This document shows, in pieces, positions 1 through 8,768 of a stretch of 64,000 nucleotides of DNA. A program made the translations under genes and the position numbers. Source of the DNA: IDS-8 sp964424805 (lineage in GTDB: Bacteria > Pseudomonadota > Gammaproteobacteria > Steroidobacterales > Woeseiaceae); contig CAYRKH010000004.1 of NCBI GenBank assembly GCA_964424805.1, positions 38,316 to 102,315 of the forward strand, in the 5' to 3' direction. Below the pieces are notes generated by a model. It did no database searches. It was not told the DNA's origin and worked only from the letters and a program-made list of their open reading frames with translations. The stretch's first letter is position 1. Each line of letters begins with the position of its first letter.

Positions 1-1916
1 TCCGTGAGCGCCGTGTTGGTGTCGAGCTCGATACCGGTGCCCTCCACCTCGCCGACGTTGTCGACGATAACCACGGGGCCGACGGCGAAGTTCGCCTGCA
101 TGCCTTCGTACTCGTACCAGAAGGCGTTGGCGCCGACCTGCGTGCGCCCGCCGAACACGGTGCCCTTGTAGCCGATCTCGTAAGAGGTGACGGTTTCCGG
201 GCCGAAGGAGGCCGGGCGGTCGGTCGCCGGGTTCGCGACGTAGCGCCCGTATAGGGAGGTCGGGAAACCAGGCGCGATGTTGAAGCTGCCGAAGCCGCCG
301 GGCTTGTAGCCCGTAGTCACGCTGCCGAAGACCAGCGATTCACCCGTCGGGCGCCAGTTGGCGACCGCGCGCCAGGTCGTCTTGCTCCAGTCCCGCGTGT
401 CGGTCAACGGGCCGCTCAGCGTCTGGAAGCCGGTCTGCGCGCGATACGCGAGCAGGGAGCCGCCCGGGTCCGGCAGCGATTCCTGCGAGAACTCCTTTTT
501 GTCGTCCGAATAGCGCACGCCGAGGCTCACGTCGAACGTGTCGCTGAACGCGTAGCTCAGGTCCACGTACGCCGAGTACCCGGAGTACTTGCCGATGATC
601 CGGTTGCGATCGTTGATCAGCCCGTTCTCGGTGCTCGGCGTCCAGGTATAGGTTCCGAAGTAGTAGTAGAGGTAGTACGCGTAATCGCTGCCGAGCGCGT
701 TATACGTATCGAAAAGGTCCTGGCAGGAGTAGAACCAGTAGGCGAGGCAGTACGCATCTTCCGCCTGCTGTCCCAGGAAGATCGTGTCGATGTCTTCCTC
801 GTAGTAGGACACGCCGGCATACCAGCTCAACGGGCTTTCGTTGTTCGAGGTCAGCCTCAGCTCCTGCTCGAAGTAGTCGCCCTCCTGGTCCTGGCCGTAG
901 TTGAAGATCACCAGCGGGGAGGCGTCGAAATCCTCCATGTAATCGTAGTTGTGGCTCTTGAAGCCGGTAATGGACGACAGCGTCATCCCCTCCAGCTCGT
1001 AGTCGAGCAGGAGCGAGCTGGCAAAGATGGTGCCCTTGTCGAAGGTGCCGGCGCTGTTGTCGTTGTTGACCGTGCGGCCGTCTTCCGAGTACTCGATCGG
1101 CACGCCGCCGTTGATTCGCGTCAGCACCTCGTTGAAAGAGCCGCCCTGGCCGGTGGCGCGGTAAACGCTGCCGGTCAGGTGGCGGTCCTCGTACTCCACG
1201 ATGAGGTCGCCGGTCAACGCGCCGGTCTCCAGCCGGCTGGAAATCCTGAACGCCTGCTTGTCGTGCGCGATCAGGTCCGGGCCGCCGGCGAGGTTCTTGA
1301 CCCAGCCGTCCTCCTCGGAGCTGTAGCCCGCGATACGGACCCCGAAGCTGTCGCTCATCGGGAAATTGACGGCACCTTCGAACACGAGCACCCCGCGCTG
1401 GCCGACGTCGAGCTCGCCGTAGCCGCCGAACTCCTGCGTGTCCGCCTTGGTCGTGATGATGTTCATGGCGCCGCTGACGGAATTGCGTCCGAACAGGAAG
1501 CCCTGCGGCCCGCGGAGTACCTCCGCCCGATCGAGGTCGTAGAGGCTCAGCACGGCCGAGCCGTTGCGGCCCTGGTAGAGGCCGTTCTTGTACACGCTGA
1601 CGGAGGGATCGCCCCCGTTGCCGAAGTCGATCGTGCGAATGCCGCGCACGCTGATGTAGTCGAGAAAGCTGTCCTGCGTGTTGCCGGTAATGCCCGGCGT
1701 GAAAGCCACGAGGTCCTTCACGTCATTCAGGTTTACGTCACGCATGAAATCGCCGGACATCGCGGTGATGGCCAGCGGTACGTCCATGATGGACTCCGCG
1801 CGCTTGGTCGCGGTGACGATGATCTGTTCGAGCTCCTGCGCCATGACGGGTGCCGCGGCCGGCCCCGCGATCAGCGCGGCCGAAACGGCGCTCGCAAGGA
1901 GGGATCTCGTCGGCAT
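1..1916 (-). CDS. TonB-dependent receptor, C-terminus cut by window edge
   Basis: About 638 residues are visible. It opens with a Sec signal peptide (about residues 1-26, ending PVMA), then a TonB-box-like stretch (EQIIVTATKR) and the plug domain with the classic motif LRGPQGFLFGRNSVSGA. The remainder is beta-barrel. Full receptors of this type are usually 750-900 residues, so perhaps 100-250 residues lie outside the window. It sits in the outer membrane and imports a ligand (siderophore, oligosaccharide or similar; not determinable here) using TonB energy. An extracellular-loop region read from about 760 down to 650 is very tyrosine-rich with acidic neighbours. It follows the TPR-sulfotransferase on the same strand across a 278-bp spacer that holds REP repeats. 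Start: the ATG at 1916 gives the signal peptide; the Shine-Dalgarno is weak. Confidence 0.93.
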   Translation of the reverse strand, partial: MPTRSLLASAVSAALIAGPAAAPVMAQELEQIIVTATKRAESIMDVPLAITAMSGDFMRDVNLNDVKDLVAFTPGITGNTQDSFLDYISVRGIRTIDFGNGGDPSVSVYKNGLYQGRNGSAVLSLYDLDRAEVLRGPQGFLFGRNSVSGAMNIITTKADTQEFGGYGELDVGQRGVLVFEGAVNFPMSDSFGVRIAGYSSEEDGWVKNLAGGPDLIAHDKQAFRISSRLETGALTGDLIVEYEDRHLTGSVYRATGQGGSFNEVLTRINGGVPIEYSEDGRTVNNDNSAGTFDKGTIFASSLLLDYELEGMTLSSITGFKSHNYDYMEDFDASPLVIFNYGQDQEGDYFEQELRLTSNNESPLSWYAGVSYYEEDIDTIFLGQQAEDAYCLAYWFYSCQDLFDTYNALGSDYAYYLYYYFGTYTWTPSTENGLINDRNRIIGKYSGYSAYVDLSYAFSDTFDVSLGVRYSDDKKEFSQESLPDPGGSLLAYRAQTGFQTLSGPLTDTRDWSKTTWRAVANWRPTGESLVFGSVTTGYKPGGFGSFNIAPGFPTSLYGRYVANPATDRPASFGPETVTSYEIGYKGTVFGGRTQVGANAFWYEYEGMQANFAVGPVVIVDNVGEVEGTGIELDTNTALT

Positions 1917-2042
1917 TGCATCCGTTCTCGAACTGCACCCGGTGCGTGTCGCTGGCATTGAGCTTCCCCTCATCGATGGCCGCGGCCGTCCGGCGCCACG
2001 GCCGGGTCAGCATCCCGCAATGAGCCTACGTTGCGATGCGCC

Positions 2043-2055
2043 TTTGCGCAATATG
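2043..2055 (-). promoter_or_regulatory. CATATTGCG-type motif upstream of TBDR
   Basis: Read on the minus strand this is CATATTGCGCAAA, about 127 bp upstream of the TBDR start at 1916. It resembles the CATATTGTG[G/C]AA sites found ahead of three other exported-protein genes in the window. A regulatory role is inferred from recurrence only. Confidence 0.3.
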
Positions 2056-2082
2056 CAATTACCGCATCGTGCCGCACCGCTG

Positions 2083-2197
2083 TTGGAGCGCGCATCGCCC
2101 GCGATGCCACCGGCAGCAAACGTGGCATCGCGCGCAGTGCGCGCTCCTACACCCGACCATGACAGAACGTGGCATCGCGCGCAGTGCGCGCTCCTAC
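2083..2197. repeat. three REP copies between TBDR and TPR-sulfotransferase
   Basis: One forward-type copy (2083-2110, slightly degenerate, TTGGAG head) is followed by two reverse-type copies (2122-2150 and 2169-2197). Each has the palindromic core GCGCGC..GCGCGC and an outer CTCCTAC, which is GTAGGAG on the minus strand. The last copy provides the TAG stop codon (2194-2196) of the TPR-sulfotransferase gene. Confidence 0.9.
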
Positions 2198-3789
2198 GGC
2201 AGGTGCGTTGGCACTCCCAGGGATTCCAGCGTTTCGCGCATCGGGGTGAGTTGCTTCTCGTAGCGCCGCCAGCGGCCGATCGAGCGCGTGTGCACGGGCT
2301 CGCGCACCTGCACCGCGCTGGCGGTCGCGACCGCCGCCTGCTGCCGGTGGAACTCGAGGCAGGCGTCCTCCCACGGCAGCTCGAGATACCGGACCAGGGC
2401 GCGGGCGTGCGTCTCGAGATCCGTTGCAACGTCCTCGTAGGCAATGTCGAGGAAGCGGCCCGGGAAGCGCCGGCGCCAGAGCTCCATCAGGCGCAGGTAG
2501 CGCGCGTGATGACGCGCCATCTCGCGCTGGTCGTAGGAGTGCGGGTAGGCATCCGCGAACAGCTGCTTGTAGCTCGCGAAGGCGGCATCCATCGGCTGGC
2601 GCCGCAGGTGCACGATCTTCGCGTTCGGCAGCGCGCTGAGGATGAGCGGGATATATAGGTAGTTCGGCGGCAGCTTGTCGACGAAGCGCGGAAGGTTGCC
2701 GCGCATCTTGCGGGTGGTCGCGATGTAGGCTTCGCCGAGCTTGCGGGCGTCGATTGCGGCGGCGCCGCGCACGAGCGCCGCGGAGACCCGGCGCGGCTCC
2801 CGGTAGTCGGAAAGGCGGCGGATGCAAATGCCGAACTGGCGCAGCTCACCGGCGGAATGCACCTGCGAATGGCTGGTGATGATGCGCTCGACCAGCGTGG
2901 TGCCGGTACGGGGCTGCCCGACGACGAAGATCGGCGACGGATCGGGGCAGCCCGGGTCCCGCGCCGACAGCCACTCGGGCGTCAGCACCTCGCCCAGCGC
3001 GTCGAACAGCTCGATTTCGGAAGCCTCGTCATACTCGATCGTCCGGCGCCGCGCGTTCGCACCGCGTTCGAAAGCGGCGAACGCGGCATCCCAGTCCTCG
3101 AGGTCCTCGAGCTGCTTGCCGAGGGCATAGTTGAGGAACGCGAGCGCGCGCGGGTTGCGGGATTCCTCCGCGGCGAGCGCGGCCAGCTCGTCCGCATGCC
3201 TCCTGTCCCGGGCCTTGCGCAGGTTTGCGAGGATCCAGTGCGCGTTGGGATTCTTCGGCTGCTGTTGCAGGACCTTGCGCAGCACCGACTCGGCGGCGTC
3301 GAGGTCGCCCAGGAACACGTCGTTGTTCGCCTGGTTGAGCATGAACGGCACGTGGTCCGGGCGCGCGGCCAGCGCCTTGGCGTACCACCGGCGCGATTCC
3401 AGGTATTCCCCGAGCATGGACTGCACGGTGCCGATGAGGTCGGCGACCACGGGGTTGCCGTCTTCGAACAGGATGGCTTTTTCCAGCGCCCGGTCGCCGC
3501 GCCCGGGCTGGCCGGCCGTGACGAAGAGCCTGGCCATCTGCGCCCAGGCGGCGCCGTGGTCCGGCGCCAGGCGGGTCACGGATCCGAAAGCGCTGACGGC
3601 GGCCCAGGTCTCTTTGAGCTCGAGGGCGATGAGCCCCACCAGGAAATGCGCCTCGACGAGGTCGGGCTTGGCGCCGAGCAGGCGCCGGCAGCATTCCGAG
3701 GCTTCTTTCAGGCGGTTTGCCGCCAGCAGGCGAAAGCCGTCCTGCAGGGTGTCCTGCATCCAGCGCGCCGGTTGCACGTCGCGGGTCAT
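2194..3789 (-). CDS. TPR-repeat sulfotransferase
   Basis: 531 residues, no signal peptide, so probably cytoplasmic. The N-terminal about 260 residues are TPR helices; the C-terminal half is a PAPS-dependent sulfotransferase with the 5'-phosphosulfate loop GQPRTGTTLV (291-300), a DKLPPN element (371-376) and the 3'-phosphate segment RRQPMDAAFASYKQLF (396-411). The family transfers sulfate from PAPS to hydroxyl groups; the fold is shared with protein-tyrosine and carbohydrate sulfotransferases, and the acceptor is unknown. It lies 47 bp downstream of the 1011-residue TBDR on the same strand, with a GC-rich hairpin in the gap. Its stop codon is the TAG of a REP head. Two further TPR-sulfotransferases in this window also neighbour TBDRs. 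Confidence 0.93.
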   Translation of the reverse strand: MTRDVQPARWMQDTLQDGFRLLAANRLKEASECCRRLLGAKPDLVEAHFLVGLIALELKETWAAVSAFGSVTRLAPDHGAAWAQMARLFVTAGQPGRGDRALEKAILFEDGNPVVADLIGTVQSMLGEYLESRRWYAKALAARPDHVPFMLNQANNDVFLGDLDAAESVLRKVLQQQPKNPNAHWILANLRKARDRRHADELAALAAEESRNPRALAFLNYALGKQLEDLEDWDAAFAAFERGANARRRTIEYDEASEIELFDALGEVLTPEWLSARDPGCPDPSPIFVVGQPRTGTTLVERIITSHSQVHSAGELRQFGICIRRLSDYREPRRVSAALVRGAAAIDARKLGEAYIATTRKMRGNLPRFVDKLPPNYLYIPLILSALPNAKIVHLRRQPMDAAFASYKQLFADAYPHSYDQREMARHHARYLRLMELWRRRFPGRFLDIAYEDVATDLETHARALVRYLELPWEDACLEFHRQQAAVATASAVQVREPVHTRSIGRWRRYEKQLTPMRETLESLGVPTHLP

Positions 3790-3801
3790 GGACGGGACTA
3801 T

Positions 3802-3828
3802 ACCGCCGCCGGTCGTGCCGGCGGCGGT
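3802..3828 (-). other. intercistronic hairpin between TBDR and TPR-sulfotransferase
   Basis: An 11-bp perfect GC stem (ACCGCCGCCGG paired with CCGGCGGCGGT) with a 5-base loop fills most of the 47-bp gap, ending 13 bp before the sulfotransferase start. There is no U-tract, so it could be an attenuator, an mRNA stabiliser of the receptor transcript or a translation-limiting fold rather than a full terminator. Confidence 0.5.
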
Positions 3829-3836
3829 CTTGCGGG

Positions 3837-6800
3837 CTAGAACGCTTTCGTCACGTCCAGGAAGTAGCGGCGCCCGAACCAGTCGTACTGCGAGTAGAAC
3901 GCCACCTGGCCGAGGACGTCCACCTCGGAGCCCGTGGTGTAGGAGCTCATGCGCGGCGGTTCCTCATCCAGCACGTTGGCAACACCGAGGCGCGCCGTGA
4001 ATCCGTTGTCGAAGTCACGGCTGACGGAAAGGTGGTGATACGTCCGGGATTCCGCCACGAGATCGAGGTCCACCCGCTCGTCGTCGTACCAGGCGGCCGT
4101 GGAAGTGCCGAAGCTGGCGTAGTTATCCGTCTTGTCGAAGTAGTTGATGCCCCAGAAGAAGGACCACAGGTCGCGCGTCAGCGTGAAGTTCAGGTTACCG
4201 ACCCATTCCGGGTGGCCCGCTTCGCCCGCGTGATCCTCTTCCGTGTTGTCGAACAACCCGATGGTGTCCTCGAACTGCAGGGTGTGCTGCGAATCGACGG
4301 TCAGCAATCCGAAGCCGAGGTCGTGCACGTAGCGGACGGCCAGGTCGAGCCCCCGGTTCTTCTGCCGCGAGATGTTGATGTAGCTGTCCCTGATCTCCGT
4401 GATGGAGTTCGGGATGATACCGGCGGCCGGAGCGGCCCTGTCGAACAGGTTGCAAAGCGGCTCTTCGGGGAAGAACGCCGACTCGTAGCAACCGTAGGTA
4501 ATGTTGCGCGCGCCAATGACGTCGACTTCGTCCTTGACCTCGATGTCGAAATAATCGACGGAGATGCTCAGGTCCGCGAAATCAGGGCGCCACACGAAAC
4601 CTGCCGTGAACGCTTCCGACGTCTCCGCTTTCAGGAGGCCTGCCCCGCCGCCGGTCACGACCGTCGGCGAAATCGTGAACAGGAAGTCGGGGGGAATCCC
4701 GTCCGCGGCGCAGTTGTTTGCAACGCGCTCGGAGATGTTGCCGTCCGCCAGGTTTTCGCCCCAGAGGATGCAAGGATCCGAGTTCCGCGCCGACAGCGGT
4801 GAGCTCGTCTGCCGCGCGAGGTACAGCTCGTAGAGCGCCGGCGTGCGGAACGAGGTGCCGAACGTGCTGCGTACCCTGAACTCGTCGGTCATGACCCAGT
4901 TGAGGCCCACTTTATACGTCGTATCGCTGCCGTAGGACTTCACATCGGTGTAGCGCGCGGAACCCGTGAATTCCAGGTACTCGACCAGCGGCTTGTCCGC
5001 CAGCAGCGGCACGCCGACCTCGCCGAACACGGCGGTGGTCGCATCGTCGCCCGCGGTAATGCCCGCACTGGAGGCGAACCACGCGTTCTGCGAAAGCGTG
5101 ATCGCCCCGGGCGTGTCGATGAGCTTGTCCTCCTGGTAGAGGAAGCCGGTCGCGACCGCCAGGCTGCCCGCGGGCAGCTCCATGACCTCTCCGGAGATAA
5201 AGCCTTCCACCGACCACTGCGTGTATTCCGTCGTGCCGGTCTCCACGGCGAACAGGAAGTCCTTTACGTCCTGCGGGATGTCGCCTGCCAGGAAGGCCGG
5301 ATTCAGCCAGTCGATGTCGACGCAGGGACGGTTCGAGATCGGGCTGACCTGGCCCACGCACGACCCGGTGCGGTACCAGTTCATCTCGATCGTATCGGCC
5401 AGGATCTGGTCGTCTTCGTACTCGCCGTCCGAGAAGCTGTACTGGAACGAAAGTTCCCAGTTCCAGTTTGGCAGCAGCGTATCCATCTTGCCCCGCAACC
5501 CGGCGACGAACCGCTGGTAGTCCACGGTGACCCGCTGGTCCGAATGATCGGTCAGCGTCAGCGGGCTCAGCCACTGGGCGCCGGTCCAGCCGACGCTCAT
5601 GGGATCGCTGGGCAGGCCATAGTCGGCGGAATCGTAGTTGTAGACATAGGTCCAGATCTGGCGCCAGCCGAGGTTCGTGGTCTCGCGGCGGCTCAACAGG
5701 ACCTCGGCGTAAGCGGTGGTGTCGTCGGTGAGCTGGTATTCGCCCTCGACGAACAACGTCATCACTTCGGCCTTCGGCACCAGCGTCGTCGAATCCTGGA
5801 TCGCCGGTTCCGCATCCAGCAGTGAATCCGAAAAGCGATCGTACCCGACGGGGTACCAGCCTTCCGGAGCCACCATGTGGTTAGGGTTCTCCGGCGGGGC
5901 CAGCGGCGGCAGGCCGTTTGCGGCAAGGGCACCGTCGTGGTCGTACTGCATGAGGAACACGGGCGGCCCGGCGTTCGTCGTGCCGTCGCCGTAGTCCTCC
6001 GCGTAGTCGTAAACCCACACGTGGCCCCACGGCAAATCGTAGCAGTGGTAGTCGTTGGTGCGCGGATCGACCAGGTCGGCGCGCCGGCCGGTGGTCTGGT
6101 CGAAGACGTAATCCTGGTTGCAGGCAAAGAAGTCGCGGTCCCCGCGCTGCAGGATTTCCTGGCGGCTGTAGTCGCCGGTCACACGGAAATAGCTGCGGTC
6201 GGTGCTTGCGCCCCAGGAACCGCTGAGGCGCAGCATTTCGCCGCCCGACTGGGCCGGCTGCGAATAGAAGGCGCTGACCTCACCGCCATCGTCCTTGCGG
6301 GTGAAGATGTTCACGACGCCGGCGATCGCGTCGGAGCCGTAGATCGACGAGGCGCCATCCTTCAGGATCTCGACGCGCTCGATGGCGGAAAGCGGAATGG
6401 TATTCAGGTCGAAAGCCGAAACGCCGCCCTGCACGCCCGAGGGCCCGGCGCGCCGGCCGTTCAGGAGCACCAGCGTGCGGTTGGCGCCCAGGCCCCGCAG
6501 CGACAGGGTCGAGGTACCGAGGCCGCCGTTGACAACGGAGACCGCGGAGAGGGCGGGTGTCACCTGGGGCGATCCCGCCGCAACCGTGGTCGTCTGCAGC
6601 AGGGACGCGACGTCGGCAATACCTCGCACGTCCGCCAGTTCCGTCGTCACCACGTCCATCGGCGCGGAGCTGGAGAAGGTATCCCTGTGAATGCGTGAAC
6701 CCGTAACGACGATCTGTTCGACGTTGCCGGCCGCTTCTTCGCGATTCTCGTCGCTGTCCTGTGCCATCGCCGGCCCGACCGGGTAAAGCGCCGCAAGCAC

Positions 6801-6872
6801 GGCGGCGGCCAAAGGCTTGAGCGCCGGCGAGTATTTCTTCGATTTCGCCTGGCGACGTTCGGACTTGCGCAT
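3837..6872 (-). CDS. TonB-dependent receptor (1011 residues)
   Basis: Outer-membrane receptor. A charged N-extension (MRKSERRQAKSKK) precedes a Sec signal (PLAAAVLAALYP..AMAQ), then an acidic linker and TonB-box-like VEQIVVTGSRI. The plug carries SLRGLGANRTLVLLNGRR and EILKDGASSIYGSDAIAGVV, the signature of large receptors of the Xanthomonas/Caulobacter oligosaccharide- and peptide-uptake kind. The barrel ends in an aromatic residue (VTKAF), as outer-membrane proteins do. It lies 139 bp after the halogenase gene and 47 bp before the TPR-sulfotransferase, all on one strand, so the three probably form a transcription unit. The start is supported by a GGGGGA Shine-Dalgarno-like stretch about 10 bases upstream. 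The ligand is unknown. Confidence 0.95.
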   Translation of the reverse strand: MRKSERRQAKSKKYSPALKPLAAAVLAALYPVGPAMAQDSDENREEAAGNVEQIVVTGSRIHRDTFSSSAPMDVVTTELADVRGIADVASLLQTTTVAAGSPQVTPALSAVSVVNGGLGTSTLSLRGLGANRTLVLLNGRRAGPSGVQGGVSAFDLNTIPLSAIERVEILKDGASSIYGSDAIAGVVNIFTRKDDGGEVSAFYSQPAQSGGEMLRLSGSWGASTDRSYFRVTGDYSRQEILQRGDRDFFACNQDYVFDQTTGRRADLVDPRTNDYHCYDLPWGHVWVYDYAEDYGDGTTNAGPPVFLMQYDHDGALAANGLPPLAPPENPNHMVAPEGWYPVGYDRFSDSLLDAEPAIQDSTTLVPKAEVMTLFVEGEYQLTDDTTAYAEVLLSRRETTNLGWRQIWTYVYNYDSADYGLPSDPMSVGWTGAQWLSPLTLTDHSDQRVTVDYQRFVAGLRGKMDTLLPNWNWELSFQYSFSDGEYEDDQILADTIEMNWYRTGSCVGQVSPISNRPCVDIDWLNPAFLAGDIPQDVKDFLFAVETGTTEYTQWSVEGFISGEVMELPAGSLAVATGFLYQEDKLIDTPGAITLSQNAWFASSAGITAGDDATTAVFGEVGVPLLADKPLVEYLEFTGSARYTDVKSYGSDTTYKVGLNWVMTDEFRVRSTFGTSFRTPALYELYLARQTSSPLSARNSDPCILWGENLADGNISERVANNCAADGIPPDFLFTISPTVVTGGGAGLLKAETSEAFTAGFVWRPDFADLSISVDYFDIEVKDEVDVIGARNITYGCYESAFFPEEPLCNLFDRAAPAAGIIPNSITEIRDSYINISRQKNRGLDLAVRYVHDLGFGLLTVDSQHTLQFEDTIGLFDNTEEDHAGEAGHPEWVGNLNFTLTRDLWSFFWGINYFDKTDNYASFGTSTAAWYDDERVDLDLVAESRTYHHLSVSRDFDNGFTARLGVANVLDEEPPRMSSYTTGSEVDVLGQVAFYSQYDWFGRRYFLDVTKAF

Positions 6873-6976
6873 TGTCGATATCCCCCTTTTTGTCCAGCAT
6901 CAGCGCAGGTCCGGGCCCGAACCGGCGCTTTGCAGCAGAATCGTCGCACGTTATCGGCGCAGGCCGACCGTGCCTC

Positions 6977-6987
6977 TCACATTGTGA
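6977..6987. promoter_or_regulatory. TCACA-T-TGTGA dyad upstream of TBDR
   Basis: An 11-bp dyad with perfect 5-bp arms around one central base, about 105 bp before the TBDR start at 6872 and just after the halogenase stop. It is the best copy of a CACA-N-TGTG motif that recurs upstream of exported-protein genes. Its function as an operator is inferred. Confidence 0.4.
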
Positions 6988-7011
6988 TACGAATATACCT
7001 GCGTAGCGGAT

Positions 7012-8646
7012 TTATGGCCCGGCGCTCCCCTGCAGCGCCGGGTATTCCGCCATCCCGACGACGCGCTGCAACCATACGTGATGCGGCGGCAACTTCTGGC
7101 GCGCAACCGAAAGACGATCGAGCACGAACTTGAACACCTGCGGCGGCGGCCGGTTGTTGCCGTACCAGGCGTCGCATTCCTCCGCCAGGAAATCCATGCC
7201 GTAAAGCAGCGCTTCGTAGCTGGGATGGCCCCAAAGCCCCGCCGTGTCGACGGGCGGCCGATGATCGCCGGGGAAGCCGCCCGAAGGCAGCGGGTCTGTC
7301 GGCTGCCCGGGGAAGAACGGGTCCTCGAAGTCGCCCGCCGTCGGCGGCTTCGTGCGCCAGTAATCCAGCTTGGCCTGCAGGCGGCCGTTGACCCGCTCCG
7401 GTTTCTGCACCTCGCGCCAGAACTCGGTGTCGGTCCGTCGCGTGAGGCAGTAGTGCAGGTTGATGAAGTCCAGGATTTCGTAGAAGCGATTGACCATGAG
7501 GCGGTTGAACCGCATGGCGACGGCCGCCATGTCGTCGCCGCGCGGAAAATGCTCCGCGAGCAGCACGGCCGCGAGCTCGCTCAGGTGCAGGCCCGTCGAT
7601 TCGAGCGGCTCGATGAAGCTGCCGGCGAGCCCCGTGGCCACGCAGTTCCGCGCCCACGCTTTTTCCCGGTGACCGACCTTGAAGCGCACCAGCCTGGAGT
7701 CGAGCGACTCGGAATGCGGGCCTTCGAACCGGCGGACTTCCCGCTCCGCGTCCTCCTGGTCCTGGAAGGCGCCGGAGAACACGTAACCGAGCGAGCGCCG
7801 GTCCTGCAGGGGGATTTCCCATATCCACCCGTTGGAGAGCGCGGTTGCCGTCGTGTACGGGCGGACGGCGCCGGGCCAGTGAACCTCGTAGGGCACGTGC
7901 ATCGTGAGGGCGCGGTCACAGAGCAGCCACTGCGAGCAATCCACCCAGCCGACGCCCAGCTTCTTCTCGATCAGCAGGCCCGCGAAGCCCGTGCAGTCGA
8001 CGAACAGGTCGGCTTCGAGGCGCAAGCCGGCCCGCGTCTTCACCGCGGCGATGTCGCCGTTCGGGGCCATCTCGACGTCGACCACGTGATCCCAGTAATG
8101 GTTGACACCGCGCGAGGTCGAGAGCTCGGTGAGGTAATCCGCGAATTTCATCGCGTTCATGTGATAGGCGTACGCCAGCGGCGGCCCGAAGTCCCAGGGA
8201 CCGAACATCTGCGGCGCCAGCCCCATCTCGCAGATCATGGGCTGCGCGGACACCGTTTCGGAAAACGGAATGGAGCGATCGCTGCGCAACCAGAGCTCGC
8301 CGGAGCGGTCGAGCCCGCCGCCCGGCCTGCGGCCGAACCGGCTGAAGGGATGGTAATAATACTCGCCCTGTCCGTGCAGCCAGTTGCCGAAACGAATACC
8401 CTGCTTGAAGGTGCCGTCCACCCGCCGCATGAAATCGACGTGGTCGATGCCGATCACGGAAAGGACGTGGTTGATGTTCGGTATGGTCGCCTCGCCGACG
8501 CCGATGCGCGGCACGTCGGGCGATTCGACCAGGCTGATCTCGGCTATTTTGCGGCCGTCGAAGTTGAGGGCGGCATCGAGGTAAGCGGCGGCAATCCATC
8601 CGGCGGAGCCGCCGCCGACGATCAGTACTTTACGGGGTTTGATCAA
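7012..8646 (-). CDS. flavin-dependent tryptophan-halogenase family protein
   Basis: 544 residues, cytoplasmic. The FAD-binding GGGSAGW is at 11-17; the family hallmark WxWxIP is WIWEIP at 274-279. The lysine that carries or positions HOCl in characterised tryptophan halogenases corresponds to K81 in GTFKQGIRF, and the glutamate preceding the chloride-site STG is E349 in EPLESTG, so the catalytic set looks intact. Such enzymes halogenate indoles or other electron-rich aromatics with FADH2, halide and O2 and need a separate flavin reductase, which I do not see here. Homologues occur next to TonB-dependent receptors in Caulobacter and Xanthomonas relatives, as here; their natural substrates are mostly unknown. 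Start is TTG with GAGG 7 bases upstream. Divergent from a small sulfotransferase. Confidence 0.92.
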   Translation of the reverse strand: MIKPRKVLIVGGGSAGWIAAAYLDAALNFDGRKIAEISLVESPDVPRIGVGEATIPNINHVLSVIGIDHVDFMRRVDGTFKQGIRFGNWLHGQGEYYYHPFSRFGRRPGGGLDRSGELWLRSDRSIPFSETVSAQPMICEMGLAPQMFGPWDFGPPLAYAYHMNAMKFADYLTELSTSRGVNHYWDHVVDVEMAPNGDIAAVKTRAGLRLEADLFVDCTGFAGLLIEKKLGVGWVDCSQWLLCDRALTMHVPYEVHWPGAVRPYTTATALSNGWIWEIPLQDRRSLGYVFSGAFQDQEDAEREVRRFEGPHSESLDSRLVRFKVGHREKAWARNCVATGLAGSFIEPLESTGLHLSELAAVLLAEHFPRGDDMAAVAMRFNRLMVNRFYEILDFINLHYCLTRRTDTEFWREVQKPERVNGRLQAKLDYWRTKPPTAGDFEDPFFPGQPTDPLPSGGFPGDHRPPVDTAGLWGHPSYEALLYGMDFLAEECDAWYGNNRPPPQVFKFVLDRLSVARQKLPPHHVWLQRVVGMAEYPALQGSAGP

Positions 8647-8768
8647 GGACTTCCCTCAACGTTGGTTGCAACCGTGTCGTGCCCGCGCGTACTTTACGCC
8701 AACGCCGGGCGCGTTCGTATGGTTTATATGAATGCGCGGGCGCCGGCAAATACTGCAGGAGGCAGCAA

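Noticed and set aside
951..3840. Long plus-strand frames of about 320-340 codons
   Set aside because: They lie antisense to the TBDR and TPR-sulfotransferase genes, which have clear family motifs; the shadows have none.
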